Assembly: GCF_015832195.1 (NCBI RefSeq)
Contig: NC_052018.1
Coordinates: 27,494,115-27,558,114, forward strand
DNA length: 64,000 nucleotides
DNA from: Motacilla alba alba
Taxonomy: Eukaryota; Chordata; Aves; Passeriformes; Motacillidae
Direction of reading: 5' to 3'
Under the pieces are notes generated by a model that saw nothing but the letters and a program-made list of their open reading frames with translations, ran no database searches and was not told the DNA's origin. A program made the translations under genes and the position numbers. Shown piece by piece: positions 1 through 13,269 of the stretch. Position 1 is the first letter of the stretch, and every line of letters starts with the position of its first letter.

Positions 1-598
1 ACTTTTTTGCCCCAGCAGCCCTCACATGCAGTGCTCTGCTTTGGTGGCTAGAAAGGTGCTAGAAAGGTAACACTGGTGGCTAGAAAGGTAACACACCTTT
101 GGTTGGTGTTTTGGGTGCTACTGAGCAGCCCTGGCACAGCATCAGCACCGTCTCTCCATCATTCCACCACCATCAGTGGGCTGCAGGTGGGCGAGATCTT
201 GGGAGGGGACAGGACTAGGACAGCTGACCTAATGTGACCAAAGGGGTATTCCACACCATATGATGTCTGCTCACATTAAAAATCAAAGAAAAGAAGAAGT
301 AAAGGGGGCATTCAGTATTTATAAGTTTTGCCTTCCAGAGGAACTGCTACTCATGCTGAAGCCCTGCTTTTTGCAAAGTAGCAGAACACTGCTTGCTGAT
401 GGGAAGTAGAGAATAAAGTCTTCAGCTTTTTTCTTTGCTTTTCTACATTAAATCTTTCTCTTTTGCTTTATTAAACTGCCTTGTCTCAAACCACAAGTTG
501 TTTTCCATTTTATTTTCTTTCCCTTGACCAGCTAAGAATGGAAGCGATAGAGTGGCCTTGTCAGGCATGTGGCACCCAGCCAAGGTCGACTCACTACA
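1..598 (+). mobile_element. LTR-like repeat (avian endogenous retrovirus type), left end outside window
   Basis: This GC-richer block ends abruptly at 598, after which the sequence becomes AT-rich. Reading forward it has the order of parts expected of a retroviral LTR: a TATA-like TTTATAAG at 318-325, an AATAAA polyadenylation signal at 412-417, an ATTAAA at 471-476, and a CA-ending 3' terminus (...CTACA at 594-598). The stretch from about 205 (GGGAGGGGACA, GACAGCTGACC, GACCAAAGGGGTATTCCA) resembles an LTR family I recall as common in bird genomes. By this reading U3 would run to about 345, R to about 430 and U5 to 598. No gag, pol or primer-binding site follows, so it is probably a solo LTR or fragment. 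The left end and any target duplication are not visible. The family name is not asserted. Confidence 0.6.
43..94. repeat. Short tandem/direct repeat of GCTAGAAAGGT
   Basis: The 11-mer GCTAGAAAGGT occurs at 47-57, 58-68 and 79-89. The first two copies are adjacent. The second and third are both followed by AACAC, and the first and third are both preceded by GGTG, so a small duplication has occurred inside the LTR-like repeat. Confidence 0.8.
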
Positions 599-1132
599 CA
601 AGACAATTTTAATTTGAACCTTTTTTAATGATGCAATGTATATTCACAACTTATGGGAAATAAGTATTTTTTCATTTCATCATGAATCAGAAAAAAAGAA
701 GGTCATTGCCAAAGAAATTTCAGGAAACATTGTTTTTAATAAAACTTCCATTTTACTGCAATCTGAAGCATTTTGGAGAACATCAAGCTTTTATCTTGTC
801 ATTGGAAGGGACATAGACATGTTAATATTTTTTATTGTGGCTTGACAAGTTAGAATTACCTCTATATATTTGTTTAGATTACTAGTATTTTTTCAGTATC
901 ATAACGTTCCTTAGACCATGTGAAACTTAAGTGATATTGTAAACTAATTCCAAAATACATCTGTAGAAAAAATAACTCCTCATACAACTCCTTGCAATGC
1001 AATAAAATATGACATTATATCTTTAACTGTTCATACCCATATCAGCTGAATTATTTAAATAATCAAATGTAGTTATGGCTTAGATAATTTTTAATGGATC
1101 TTCAATTAAAGTTATCTAAAGGTAAACACCCA

Positions 1133-1156
1133 AAAAATTATCTGAAGATAATTTTT
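1133..1156. repeat. 24-bp near-perfect palindrome
   Basis: Two perfect 11-bp arms (AAAAATTATCT at 1133-1143 and AGATAATTTTT at 1146-1156) flank a 2-bp centre (GA). A further direct copy of AGATAATTTTTA lies at 1082-1093. The sequence is AT-only apart from one C/G pair, so chance occurrence in AT-rich DNA is quite possible. Confidence 0.75.
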
Positions 1157-3168
1157 AGGTTTTTTTTCTATTTATTTTTCCTTACAAAATGACAGTTCAA
1201 TATCTTTAGTGCCACAACCTTTAGTCTTTACAAAGAGACCACGACAGTTTAAAAAAAAAACTAATAAACTCACATAAACACAAACCTCAACCACACAGCT
1301 CTATACAAGATTAACAACATCAGCCTCTGCTCCCATCAGTGACCTATACATGTCTCCTTAAACATCTGAGAAAATAGGTAGAATTTGTACAATGCAAAAT
1401 CAATACACTATTAGTTCCTTATCCTGACCCACTGTCACACCATCAGGACTGATAAACCTTGTCCATGAAGAGAAAATCTTAGCCTCTGGACTCTACTTCC
1501 ACAACAAAATATTTTTTATTTTCAACTTTTCTGAAACCCATTAGAGTTAGATACAACAATAATTTAAACTAACACACCTACCAATGCAATCACATATATT
1601 AATTTCTGCCCAAACTAAAATCTTTCCACCATGACGATGTATTACTTGCTTAAGAAAAGGGGAATAGTGTTTTCTGCTTCTGCCTACCTGCTGAGCTTTG
1701 TTGATGAATGACATTAAATTTTTCTCCTTTCCAGATGAGATCAAGCCTGTTTTATACAGTACAGTGAGGAAGGTTCCACTTTTGCTGGTATGTGCATATT
1801 TCGGAATAAAGTGAGTTTTTAGTCTCTGTGGAGTATATTTAGAATACTCTCTGTACAGTCCATTAACTAAAAAGTTTAATCCATACTAATATTTTAAATG
1901 GTAATGCTCCATAGACTGACTTCAAATGCAATGGAAAACTCTGCTAATATACATTGAATGGTGACATGACAATGTGGAAGATGAAGCTTCTGTTTAACTA
2001 GATAACAGCATGCAGGTATTAAGATATTGACCTCTGGGAAATTTTTAATAGCATATTACTGTGTTTTATTCCATGTATTCTCCACTTCTCAAAAGCACTG
2101 GAATAAATACATGCAACAATAAATTTCTGCCTATGGAGACTGAATGTTTTTCCACTTTTTCCCTTTGTTTTTCTCCAAGATGGATTTCAGTTACATGCGG
2201 AACTAAAAAGTGTGTTAAGTTTTCTCACAAAATGTAATTCTTACATAATTTAATATTTTCAGTGAGTAAGCTGATATAATAGGTAAATTATGCCATAAAC
2301 AGCCTATACGATGCCAATTCAGTGTATTTAATTAATCACCATGGATAAATGTTTACATCACATAAAAGCTATTGGTATTTGAAAGAATTACAAGGATAGA
2401 TGAATTATGAAGTGTCTATAACATGATTAGCTGGTGCCAATTCAACAGAAAGCGAAATAAATTTATAGTTATTTCATAAGTATACTTCAAAACAAGAAAT
2501 GAAGCTGATATTTACAAATATGGCATTCATAAAATGTATTGACTTAGGAAGTCAAGTCAGAATACAGAAAAAATCAGAATAATTTTATACAAAATAGTAT
2601 GACAGAGAATGAAGTGATTTTCCATTTTTAAGTTTTCACTAACTCTTTTATGACTAAATTATTCAGGTAAAAAATTCAGGAAAGACCGCAAGTAGAAGAA
2701 AAAACATATAAAAGCAACAAAGAAAACATATATCACAAGACTTAAATGAATTCAACTATTTCAATAAGAAAAAACATCCAAATTAATCATAGTTTTCAAT
2801 TCATTTCACCAGAAAAACCAAATAAAACCAAACAAATCATAAAGGGCTTCCTAGGTGTAGAGAAAGACACAAAAAGAATCAGTGACTTTAACTAAATTCA
2901 GATACCTTTACTGAAGAAAACATATATCTAATGGCTAACTGATCCTTTATTAAAGAAGAAATTATTCTATCCACTATTTGTGTAAAAATTACTCAAAGCA
3001 TGTTTGTCCCAGTAAGAAAACCTGCACATATTTTGCCTTATACAAGTGTAAAAAGATCAATTTATTATATTGATAATTTTCCAGCAACTAGAAATGTAAA
3101 CTCTCATCTTTTCAGAAATATATACACAAAACATAAATATAAATAAAAATATTAATATATAAATATAA

Positions 3169-3169
<1 letters not shown>

Positions 3170-3232
<63 letters not shown>
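3170..3232. repeat. (TAGA)n microsatellite
   Basis: An uninterrupted tetranucleotide array of about 15-16 TAGA units, preceded by an imperfect ATAAATA-rich lead-in from about 3135. It accounts for the repeated YLSI peptide seen when the minus strand is translated, which is not a protein. An array this long and pure is likely to vary in length between individuals. Confidence 0.97.
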
Positions 3233-3233
<1 letters not shown>

Positions 3234-4020
3234 GGTCAGCATTTCAAATACTACCTGGATCATAATATCACATAACATGTTGATTATGATATACTGCTAT
3301 TCAACATAAAGATTAATAGGGGGTGCCAGAAATACACATTTTAGTCACTGGAGGCTTAAATTCAAATCCTCATCAGTTCACAAATTAAATTCTATTACTT
3401 GAGCTTGTCTTAGTCCCTGTGTGTCTACATCATTAAAACAATATGTCTCCCTAAATAATTAGGTTTGGAGAAAGGAATTTGAAATAATGAAAGTGACAGT
3501 GTACTTGTCAAGCTACCTATTCTCTATTGAATAGAGTAAAATAAATTAGACAAAAGCAAAACTGAAATGTTTCAGGTAATATTTTCCATAGAAAGAGAGA
3601 TGGGAACTTTGAACTACACTGTCATGTACATCCAGATACTTTGTTGTTATTTTATTGCTTTAGCATTTATTTTAAAAAGTTGTAATCAAAGTTCTGTGTT
3701 TTTTTCATTTTATATATGTGTGGTCCTTTTTAATAGTATGACACGACAAAGTCAATTCCCATTTTTAACTATAATAATAATGTCAATTCTTGTTGTAGTA
3801 AGTATCCAGCTGTCATGGAAAACAAAATTATGATTAATGTGACAGATGTTTAAAAAGCAGTAGTTTAGTACAGACTAGAAAATAGATATGGGATTGAGCA
3901 ATATAAGCTAGAGTCCTAGAGGTAAGAATCTACTTACAACAAATAAATTAATTTAATAGGAAAAGACAGATTAAAATAGTGGCTAAATTGCTGATAATTT
4001 CTAATATCTAATAAAAGATT

Positions 4021-4602
4021 GTCTCTGAATCAGAGAACCAGTTAGTTTGGAAAAGACCCCTGAGATCATCAAGTAAAATCCATGACTGACCACCATGTCG
4101 ATTAGACCATGGCATTAAGTGCCACATCCAGTCTTTCCATAACACCTCTAGGGACACTGACTCTACCACCTCCCTGGGCAGTCCATTCCAATGTCTAATT
4201 ACCCCTTCTGTGAAGAAAATTTTCCTCATGAATATCCAGCCTAAACCTCCTCTGATGCAGCTTAAGACTGTGTCCTCTTACAGGTTGCTGGAGAGAAAAG
4301 ACCAAGCGCACCTGGCTACACCCTCCTTTCAAGGAGTTGTAGAGATGGATAAGGTGTCTCAAACCTCCTTTTCTCCAGGCTAAACAACCCCAGCTCCCTC
4401 AGCTGCTCTTCAGAAGACTTGTTCTCTAGACTCTTCACCAGCCTCTTTGCCTTTCTCTGGATTCATTCCAGCACTTCAATGTCCTTCTTGCAGTTAGGGG
4501 CCCAGAACTGATCTTAGCACTCGAGTTGTGGCCTCACAAGTGACAAATAAAGAGGAAGATTCACTTCCTTAGTCCTCTGACCACACTATTTCTGATAATA
4601 TC
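4021..4602 (-). mobile_element. CR1 LINE, 5'-truncated 3' end
   Basis: Read on the minus strand, the segment begins in the C-terminal part of CR1 ORF2 (a region translating near 4600-4500 as LVRPQLEC.DQFWAPNCKKD) and continues through the conserved block LRELGLFSLEKRRF. It ends in the CR1 3' region with FFTEGVIRHWNGLPREVVES (near 4220-4150) and a degenerate terminal octamer around 4030-4021. Stops and frame changes interrupt it. CR1 copies are normally 5'-truncated because reverse transcription starts at the RNA 3' end, which fits a 580-bp 3' fragment. It resembles the 3' end of the copy at 58545-60401 more than that of the 16-kb copy, so the two probably share a subfamily. Confidence 0.88.
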
Positions 4603-5315
4603 ATGATATTTGCAAAGGAAATGTGCTAAGTCAAGAAATCTACATCACCAACTGAAAGGTAAGTACTGTCAGGGAACTTAAACTTGATATTAAAACTGCA
4701 AGAGAAACATAAATAGATTATATTCTATGGGCAAAAGGTTAATGTCTAAGTCCTGGAGATCCTGAAAGAAGACACTGGGACTGGGAATATCAAGAATTTG
4801 CATGGGGCTTAATGTTCAAACTCTTTTGTTAAGAGAGATGATCCTCCTATTTGTGTTGCAAGGCTGCTCCTAACAGCTGCATCTACTTTCAGTGATCCTG
4901 AATATGGAACCACTGTGTCCTTTTTACATAGACCAAAGCAAGAAAAAAGAAGCCAAGAATCCATGGAAATTTTAATAGGAAATATGTCTCACGGATAAAA
5001 CATTAACAGTGTTTCTCTGAAACCCGACTGAACAAGTTTTAATTATTAGATTACCAAGCATCAGAATTCTGATTTAAAAATTTTAGGAATGCCTTGAGAT
5101 ATTAACAAAGTCATAAGTTTTCCAGTTGTTTCTAGATAATGTGACAATAGCCAACAAACTGTCTACCAGGCTTCAAAGAAATTCTTACACACTAGACTTC
5201 AACTCTTCCTTTCATCATTGAGTGTCAATGAAGTTCTATCAGTAAAATTCTTGAATAGTAATATAAGTCATTTTAAAATGTTGACTAGCTCTGTAGAGGA
5301 ACTTATATGTAGCGT

Positions 5316-5385
5316 ATTCATATTATTCTATTCATATTATTCTATAACAGTAGTTCATTCTTATATAGTAAATTCATATTATTCT
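5316..5385. repeat. Triplicated 14-mer ATTCATATTATTCT
   Basis: The 14-mer ATTCATATTATTCT is present at 5316-5329, immediately again at 5330-5343, and a third time at 5372-5385. The first two are a perfect tandem pair and the third is displaced by 28 bp. Confidence 0.9.
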
Positions 5386-5905
5386 GTATATTTGTGAGAA
5401 ATTTATTTCTTTTATGTTCAATGCACCAACTAGCTAAGGTGAAAACCAAGAATTTTTCTCATGATTTAGTGATTTGAAGATGTCAGTTAGTTTATAATTT
5501 TATAATTTTTTTTAGTATTCTTAAAATAAATAAATTCTTGAAAGCACAAACCTCAGGAAAATACTAATTTTTTGATGTCTCTTTCAAGATTTTCTTGCAA
5601 ATAAGAAATAGTTTCTATATACTTCAATATACATATATACATACATTGAGAAATTAGACTTTTTTTTATTTGGAAAATACAAATTTAATTTCCAAAATTT
5701 TCATAGTTCTAAATGGACATAATGTCTAGCTAGATATTACTGCTACTGTTCTAAAACATATCTCTATCTGAAACATAAAAGTAACTAATTTTAAAACTAT
5801 CTAATATTTAAATGTTTACATTTGGGAAAATACAAGATCAAGCTTTCTCATTGCATTTCACTTAAGTTATCTAAAAATTAGCTTCCCAGGTAAAGCTAGT
5901 CCTGC

Positions 5906-5927
5906 TGGATCTCCACCAGGAGATCCA
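5906..5927. repeat. Short perfect inverted repeat (9-bp arms, 4-nt loop)
   Basis: TGGATCTCC (5906-5914) and GGAGATCCA (5919-5927) pair perfectly around ACCA. The arms are more GC-rich than the surroundings. No U-tract or gene context suggests a terminator. Confidence 0.8.
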
Positions 5928-8900
5928 TTATTGTAAATAAATGAATGAATATCCACTTCAAGGAGGTGCTGACTTTTATTTTGGATATTTACATCAGAGT
6001 GAACTGCTCACTAGATGTGAGCAGCTAGAGGTCTCCCAGCTAGACAACTTTTCAACATGCTTACTGACTAGAAGCAGCTGAGGACAAAAGTCTGAGTATA
6101 CAAACTGATAATGGAATTATAATGAGATATCAGTGTGGATCAGTGGATGAAAAATAAATTCCAAGGTACTTCAGCTAAAACTTTCTCCATAAAATACCCC
6201 AGTGATTCAGCTTCCATTATATTCCAAAATGCTGAATATGATTCTCTTTCCTCGTGCTCAAGACTGATAGCATCAAACTACAAAAGCTGCTGACAAAAGC
6301 AATGACAATGATAAAGTGAGTACAGAGCTAATCTTAGAAGAGGAAATGGAAAAACATGGCTTGCTCAGTCTAGCATAGTATTTCTAATATACTGCCAGGA
6401 CTCAGAATGCCAGTTTTAGAAGCAGCTTGCTGTAGATATGAAATGTGTGGACTTCCCATAAATATTTACACTAGCCAAGGAACTATTATCTTGCTAGAAG
6501 CTAGGCAGTGAAGTTCTTTGTATCAGAAACAATCTAGGAAAAAAGTCAGAGAAGGAGTACCTCTCTGACTGATACCTCTTTAAAACAGATCAAGGTTAGA
6601 AGCGTCAGCAAATAAAAAAATACTGTTTAAGCCAGAAATCAATACTGACACAGTGGTAGAGATTATATGTTGCCTGTGGAAACATTTGAATCACAAATTA
6701 GAAAAATATCTACTAGTTATTAAATATGTCTAAGCAGTGATCTAATAGGGTCATCAACAAGAAGAAAGAAGGGGAAAGTCAATATAAAGGAAAACCCAAT
6801 AATTTTAAATCTGGGAGGTGTGAACACTGTAATCACACAGGCTTTAGTTCTGAAGTCCAGGAGCTCCTTTAGAGAACTGTTTCTAAATGCTTGCTGGAAA
6901 AGATACCTTGCTGTCTCAGGGCTTCTATTTTCTTGAAGAAAAACCCTAAACCAGATAATTTTTTAATTATGTTGTGTTAATCTTGTGTACTTTGATTGTG
7001 TGTTGCTAATAAATTCTCAATCTTTTTAGTAGCAATCTTCTACAGTTAAACTATTTATGAAGGAAAAATAATGCAAACAATTGTAGACAAGAAAAGAAAG
7101 AGTCTTATTAATGAAAGCTATGCAACACATCTCCAGATGCTTTAAGGGACATTCTCAGTGCACAAACTCTTTGCTAAGACAGTGCAGCAAACACCTGAAC
7201 ACCTGGAGTTATGAATTAGAAACTGTAATATGTTATCATTTCTTAATTATCAATTGTTGTAATTCATGTCAAGTAACTGTTAAGAACTCATTTTTTACTC
7301 TTAGATTAGCTTTGTAGTCATAGGTGAGAAAGTGATCATTATGCATAGGCATTGTAAAGAAGAAAGAGAGGTGAGATAGCTACAAAATAAGCAATAAAAC
7401 TATTGAATTTCATCTGCTGTCCATGGATCAGTCACTTTTTACAGTATTTCAATTTCTCCAAATTCAAAGATTTACAAAAATACAACACTGTGCATTATAA
7501 CCATCTCTAATACTGTCTCCATAATACAACTTGTAATTGATTAATCTCATTTGATTCGTTTCTGACTCGGATGTTAAGAACAGGTCTGATGTTTGCAAGG
7601 TTTCTGTTTCAATTTGCTAAACTCTCACCAAACCCCAACCCAAGCCCCAAATCCAGCTACATTAGAAACTATGGTCTAATACCAGTCACTAGAAAGCTGA
7701 GCCCCAAGAGCTCCTCATGCAACCTTAGCCCATCATATCCACCAGAATACACTTTAGGATAGTCATTGCTTACTTAATCAGCCTTATTTTGTATAGCTTC
7801 TATTTATGTCTGTTAGCAAAACCACTTAGCACTACTAAAAAGGGCTAAGCTTTGTGGAAATATATACCCTTTAGCAGATGTGACTTTAGATTCATGTTAC
7901 TTTCCCATTAAAATACTATTACCTGAATAATTCAAGTATTGCAAAAATGTAACCTCAAAAACCTACTCAAAGCAAAAATGTGGTAAAAAGTATTACCGTA
8001 AGCCTTTTGCATCCTCTAATTTTTGAGTTGACCAAATCTGAAGTTTCCGGAAAAGTTGCTTACTATAATAGTCAGTAAAGATGTAAAATTGTTAATTTAA
8101 GTGAAGGAAAACAGGAACTCAGTTATTTGCATGCAAGTGAATGAGAGGACTTTAGAATTATATTGGTCTTTGTGCATATAAGCAATTTGACTATATAATA
8201 CAAGAAAAAAACATAAAGGACACAAATGGGCCTAAAGTGTCTGTGAAATGAAAATATATATTATGCTTCTATTTAAACAAATAGCTGAAATATTAATTTA
8301 AACAAAGAATGAAATATAAGCTGTTTCATAATTAATTTCAAATTAATTCTGCACAACTGATATTTAATGTATTCTATACATAACCTGAACGACAAGTACT
8401 TGACAGGCCTCATTGTCTTGTGTTTTAAACTCTATCATAACTATAGTTAACGTATTATAAAAGTAAAATGTGTATTTGAACCCAGCTCCGCTTATGCATA
8501 ACATAACCAGATATTTTCTGAAAAAGAATTGCTGTTAAAAAATTCTAATTGCTTGATTCTGAAAAAATAAGTTTGAAATATGTTATATCTAATCACATTT
8601 GGCCACTTGAAAATAGAACTTCAGGGAGCAGAACAGAATGGAGCCCAGACAGATCAAATGTTTCACTGGCTGAAGTGCTTTTGAGAGCTGTAGCCCAGAA
8701 CATCCAATCCTGTTAGGATTTCAATCTGTCAGTTACCAGCTTTGATGATGATCTCCTTTGGGGGAAAAGAGTGAGATAACATTTCTGAAATAATCTTTGC
8801 CACATTTTCCAGGGTTTTAAAGTGAGTGTTTTGGTTTTGGGTGGGGTTTTTTGTACTGTAATTTAAATTCAAAATTCTTGAGATGGTATTTCAAAATAAT

Positions 8901-9159
8901 CAGTCCATTAAAAAATTTCTTCAGATCAACACTTTCCAGGTTTTCTTGATACTGTATTTGATAGAACAAAGTGACTGATTACCATTTTATGTTCATGCTA
9001 TAAAGGTTTTTAAAAACAAAAATAATTATGACCTTAAAGTTTTAGTCTGTGCCAGCAGAATAGTTACTGACTGCTGATATACTGATAGTTAGGGATCCAG
9101 TTGAGGAAGTGAATTCAGACTTTTCTGATGATACACAAGAATTACTTAGGAGATAACCC

Positions 9160-9181
9160 TTTTTTTTTTTTTTTTTTTTTT
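9160..9181. repeat. Poly(T) tract, 22 bp
   Basis: An uninterrupted run of 22 T. No retrocopy with a poly(A) signal is recognisable on the minus strand beside it. Confidence 0.97.
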
Positions 9182-10174
9182 GAAAAGAAGACAGTAATTA
9201 ATAGATTTTGAAAAAGAAAAGGAACATAACTTACTAAGCCTGTAAGAAAATGAGAGAATAATAGCTAAGAGTCAGACCCCAAAATATGTGTTCTAGATGC
9301 TACAAATTATTTGCTCTTGATAATATTTCTTCCTCTCTTAATATTTCTTCCTCTCTGAATTCTACAAGATAATCTTTTGCAACTGAATTCTGCACAGGCA
9401 TAGGTTAAAAGGCAACAAAACAGGCCTAAAGCTATTAAATATTTTCATTTTTTTACATTTAAAAATTGGCTGAGATTCTTTATTGTTTTTCACTATGCTG
9501 CCGGTGCATTTTACTGCTAGAGAAAAACAACTTAGTTCAAAGCTGAACTCAGAGGGGCTTACATTTCTGTTTGGTAACATCTGACATGTGGTCAATGCCC
9601 CTGAAATACTAAGTGCTGCCTAAGAGTTTGCTATGTGCCTGCCATATTTAAGTCACTTTAAATTAGCAGACTAGACCTGGCTCCAAAATTTCTGAAGGAA
9701 AGATATCTTTTCCAGCTGTCAGCATGAAATGTTGAAAGAAAAGACAGTGAATGATCTTTTAGTATCTTAAAGAATTTGCTTTGTAGTAATCTCACTAGCC
9801 TGCTGATGAATGAAGAGTGGGGCCTGTGCTGGCTTTTCAAGGCTCACCTATGGATTCCTGGAGAACAGATGCACCTAGATGGCTCCAGCTGGTACACAAG
9901 AGTTCTGATGTCTGCTTGAATCTGAGAGTCCAGTGATTGGAGGAAATCCTCCTAGGGAGGATCACTGCTGACAATGTGGTATAGGATAGGATTTCTCGTG
10001 CAAGAATCTTCAGATTCAGTGAATCAATTCAACTTCTCCTCTTTGCTCTAGAACATATATACGGCTGGAATGTCTGTTGATCAGTTAACATTCTGCACCA
10101 AAGTCTTATATTACTACAGGCACTTGTAAAAATCCATTTATCTAACTAGTTTCTAGATGTTGGGGTTGTTTTGT

Positions 10175-10176
<2 letters not shown>

Positions 10177-10204
<28 letters not shown>
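10177..10204. repeat. Poly(T) tract, 28 bp, in a G/T-rich stretch
   Basis: A run of 28 T set within a stretch made mainly of G and T (about 10160-10227, GGGGTTGTTTTGTGG before it and TAGTTTGGTTTGCTTGTTGG after it). It is the same class of strand-asymmetric low-complexity sequence as 56228-56384. Confidence 0.95.
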
Positions 10205-10205
<1 letters not shown>

Positions 10206-10440
10206 GTTTGGTTTGCTTGTTGGTTCTTCATTTGTAGAGGTTTTTTTTCTTCTTTTTCCTAATCATTTTTCATTTCTGTAGGGCTTTGATATGCTATTTT
10301 CCTTGGTCTTTTTCTAGTCAAGACTTTAATGTTCTATTACTTGGTAAGTACAATTTGCACATTAAGTCAAATATTCAATAATTTCAATAATTTGCAGAGA
10401 CCTTCTTCTTCCTTCTTAATTAACTATTTGACAATTCCAT

Positions 10441-10525
10441 GGAATCATAGAATAATTTAGGTTGAAGGACAATCTAAGGAAGTCATTTAGTACAACAACC
10501 ACTGGCCAGGTCAAGGCCATCCTTA
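10441..10525 (-). mobile_element. CR1 LINE 3' tip (about 85 bp)
   Basis: The motif GGAATCATAGAAT followed by AATTTAGGTTGAAGGACAA is the reverse complement of a CR1 3' terminus (TTCCAACC-like block plus the ATTCTATG octamer). Similarity fades after about 10525. It is too short to contain any coding part. Confidence 0.75.
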
Positions 10526-13260
10526 TAAAGCAGAAGTTTATGACTAAATTTCAGAAAAACCTTTTGTAAAAGGGTGATGGGTAGGAATAGTGTCAGGAAA
10601 AGGTGCAAGATCACCTTTCAAGTATCTGGGAAGGAGGATCCTGTGAAATAGACAAGTTCAAGTTTAAAATATACATATGGGTGTCAATCTAGTTGTTTAA
10701 AGACTAGACTAAAAAGATCTCAGTGCCATAAAGACAATAAGGGTTGCATAAGACAAGTAAAGATAGTGATACAAAACCTGCTGAAGACTACAAGATTAGG
10801 TCAATGTAAAGTGATACAGTTGTAAAGTGATGCAAAAAGCATGTGGCAGACTCATATTGAAAATGATCTGGAATTCTTACAATTTATACATAGCTGGAAT
10901 AATTTGCTAATATTGTTAATAGAAATAATAATAATATTGCTAAAAGAAATAAATACATGAATAACAATACTATGATATGCAGATGGTTCCAGATCTAGTC
11001 ACGTTGAAGTAAATAAGTTTTTGATGAGGGAAGGGTTGTGGTCTGTCTGAAACACAGATGCCCCTTTCTTTTTTTTTTTTTTTTTCTATCCATCATCTTA
11101 TATTCTATTTTCCTTTGAAAGAAACCCAAGAAAATAGAATTTGACAGAAAAAATACAGATAATTTGCTATTATCCTTTTATAATTTTCAATGAACTCCTA
11201 ACAGCTACATAAGTGAGCAACAAATTTGAAAAATACTTAAAGGCAGAAAATGCAAAAATTTCCTTGTCTAAGATATTTGTGGTATTAAAGTAAGGCTGAT
11301 AATATTTTTAAGTTATGCATAGCAAGATATTCTGCAAATAACCAGAGAAAATGAAAGTACTGAAGAAAGTCTAATAGGTATGTTAATTCTTTTGGGGTTT
11401 AGTTGTTTGTTTTTCTCATTATTTATTATTTCACAGAATAAATAAAATACTCCAGGAAAAAAGTAATATTCAGCTGAACAGAAAATCTGAATTATTTGAA
11501 GATACTGAACAAATTACAGATGCTGAATTAACAAAGGATGACCAATACTTTACTCTTTTGAAAATCTAAGCAAAAGCTTTCTCAGAATATCTTATTTAAT
11601 ACACTGCAATTTATGAGTAAAAGAGGAAAAATTTTTTTTATGGATGCATACTTTCCTGTAAACTGTATTTGAAGATCCTTTTGCTTCATTCCCCCTCAAG
11701 AATAAAGAAAATTTTTAAATGCATAAATTTTTTTGTCTGACTGAAATACTTTAAGCCATCATTTTTTGGATGACAGCAACATTTATAAACGTCATTAGAA
11801 AGCGTGTATATTTTAGCTTTAAAATACACAAGAATGAACTATAAGGCACTTTTTCTTTGCAAGCAACACCTATAAGGCTTGGATATTACAGTAATTTCAA
11901 AATAATCTATTTTGCAAAGGAAACCATCAGTATTTTTAATGTTTGTGTAATAAATAATTGTGTTATTATATGGGCTTGTAATTCAGGCATAATAAACTCC
12001 TCACTAGAAAAAAGTCTCTTGGGAAAAATGTCTACACAATTAAGTAGTGTTATCTCTTGACAAGGAATTAAGAAAGATGTTTTTAGTTCCTGTCATAGAT
12101 TTGGTAGATCTTATATTCATATATCCTTAATTTGGTGGTTTTATTCTTTTTACAGGTTACATATCCAGGTATGCAGTATAATTCACAGCATCACATGTGT
12201 TGGCTAACAAATGAAAGTTTCTGAAGAAAAATAGCCCGACTTATTACTCAGAAAAGGAACCAAAATTATAAAATATGTTATATTCAACATTGTTATCTTC
12301 TTTCTTATTCTGAAGAAGAGACATTTTTCTGGGTCATCTAAAAATACTTGACAAGCTACTCTGTTAGGAGCGCTGCAAGCTATGCTAATTAAAACTGTCT
12401 CATTTTTTTGTGTCTTTTTGTGTGTGACAATGGTCTCTTCCTATATCCTTGGAATTTGGGGCAACCAGAGCTCTGTTGTTTATGAAAGACAGGTGTACTG
12501 AGCCACCTAACATGAACTCCACACAGATACTTGAGGTCTTTTTTACTCCAGAATGTGGCTTCTTGACATGCTGTAAACTACATAAACTGCTCAAAATATT
12601 TTGTTTTAATAATTGTATTTAAAAGATTCAGTTTAGTTCTTTTCTTGCCTGTTAACAGTATCAAAGAATTGTAATAATGTATGACAGCGACTGTTCACCT
12701 AATTATTTTCAATCAAAATGAAACCATGATTTGGAATATTTTAAAACACTATGGAAATAACAAATTATTTTCCACTTTACATATTTTACATGTAGTCATT
12801 TGTTAATGGACATTTTCATTTTGAATAAATGACAAATGTTGAGGTAATCTTCCCATTGCTTGGTAAATTGCTTTAAATTTATGGTACATTTCTCAGATAA
12901 GAATATAAGATGATTGAAATCACCTCATTTTGTTTACATATCATGTAGTATATCAGGTATTTATCTTTTGTTTGAAAACATCATGTTCTACGGTACTGGT
13001 ATTGAACAATTGAATCTCCTGAAATCTGATCTGTGCTCTCAATGTTATGAGGTTTTACTTTTGCTCCCACATCATTTTCCTCCTGAGAACAGTGCTGAAT
13101 AGCATGAACTAGTAGATAAAACCATAACACTTGACATTATAGCTGTAAGAAGATAATATTAGTTCATGCTGGCATGCAAAACAGCTTTTAAAAGAAAAGA
13201 AGAACAAACACCTCAGTTGCTACCCTTTCTTAATCAAAAACAAGATGTTTCCTGAATATT
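10526..13260. other. AT-rich non-coding DNA, no gene seen
   Basis: The sequence is AT-rich with no coding frame of interest. A 17-bp poly(T) lies at 11069-11085 and a short (AAT)n stretch near 10922-10938. A frame of 64 codons on the minus strand at 12400-12594 has no recognisable domain and is not called. Confidence 0.65.
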
Positions 13261-13269
13261 ATTTTTCCA

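Larger units (their letters stand above)
599..4020. other. AT-rich non-coding DNA, no gene seen
   Basis: The sequence is AT-rich with stops in every frame at short intervals. The longest ATG-initiated frames are about 60-90 codons with no recognisable domain. Apart from the palindrome at 1133-1156 and the (TAGA)n array at 3170-3232, I see no repeat, RNA gene or promoter I can support. Confidence 0.7.
4603..10440. other. AT-rich non-coding DNA, no gene seen
   Basis: No frame exceeds about 80 codons and none resembles a known protein. The features I can support are a triplicated 14-mer near 5316-5385, a short perfect hairpin at 5906-5927, poly(T) at 9160-9181 and poly(T) at 10177-10204. The segment 8590-8780 is less AT-rich than its surroundings (GATGATGATCTCCTTTGG near 8741), but I can assign it no function. 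Confidence 0.65.

Noticed and set aside
3057..3278. Minus-strand ORF with repeated YLSI peptide
   Set aside because: It is a direct translation of the (TAGA)n microsatellite.
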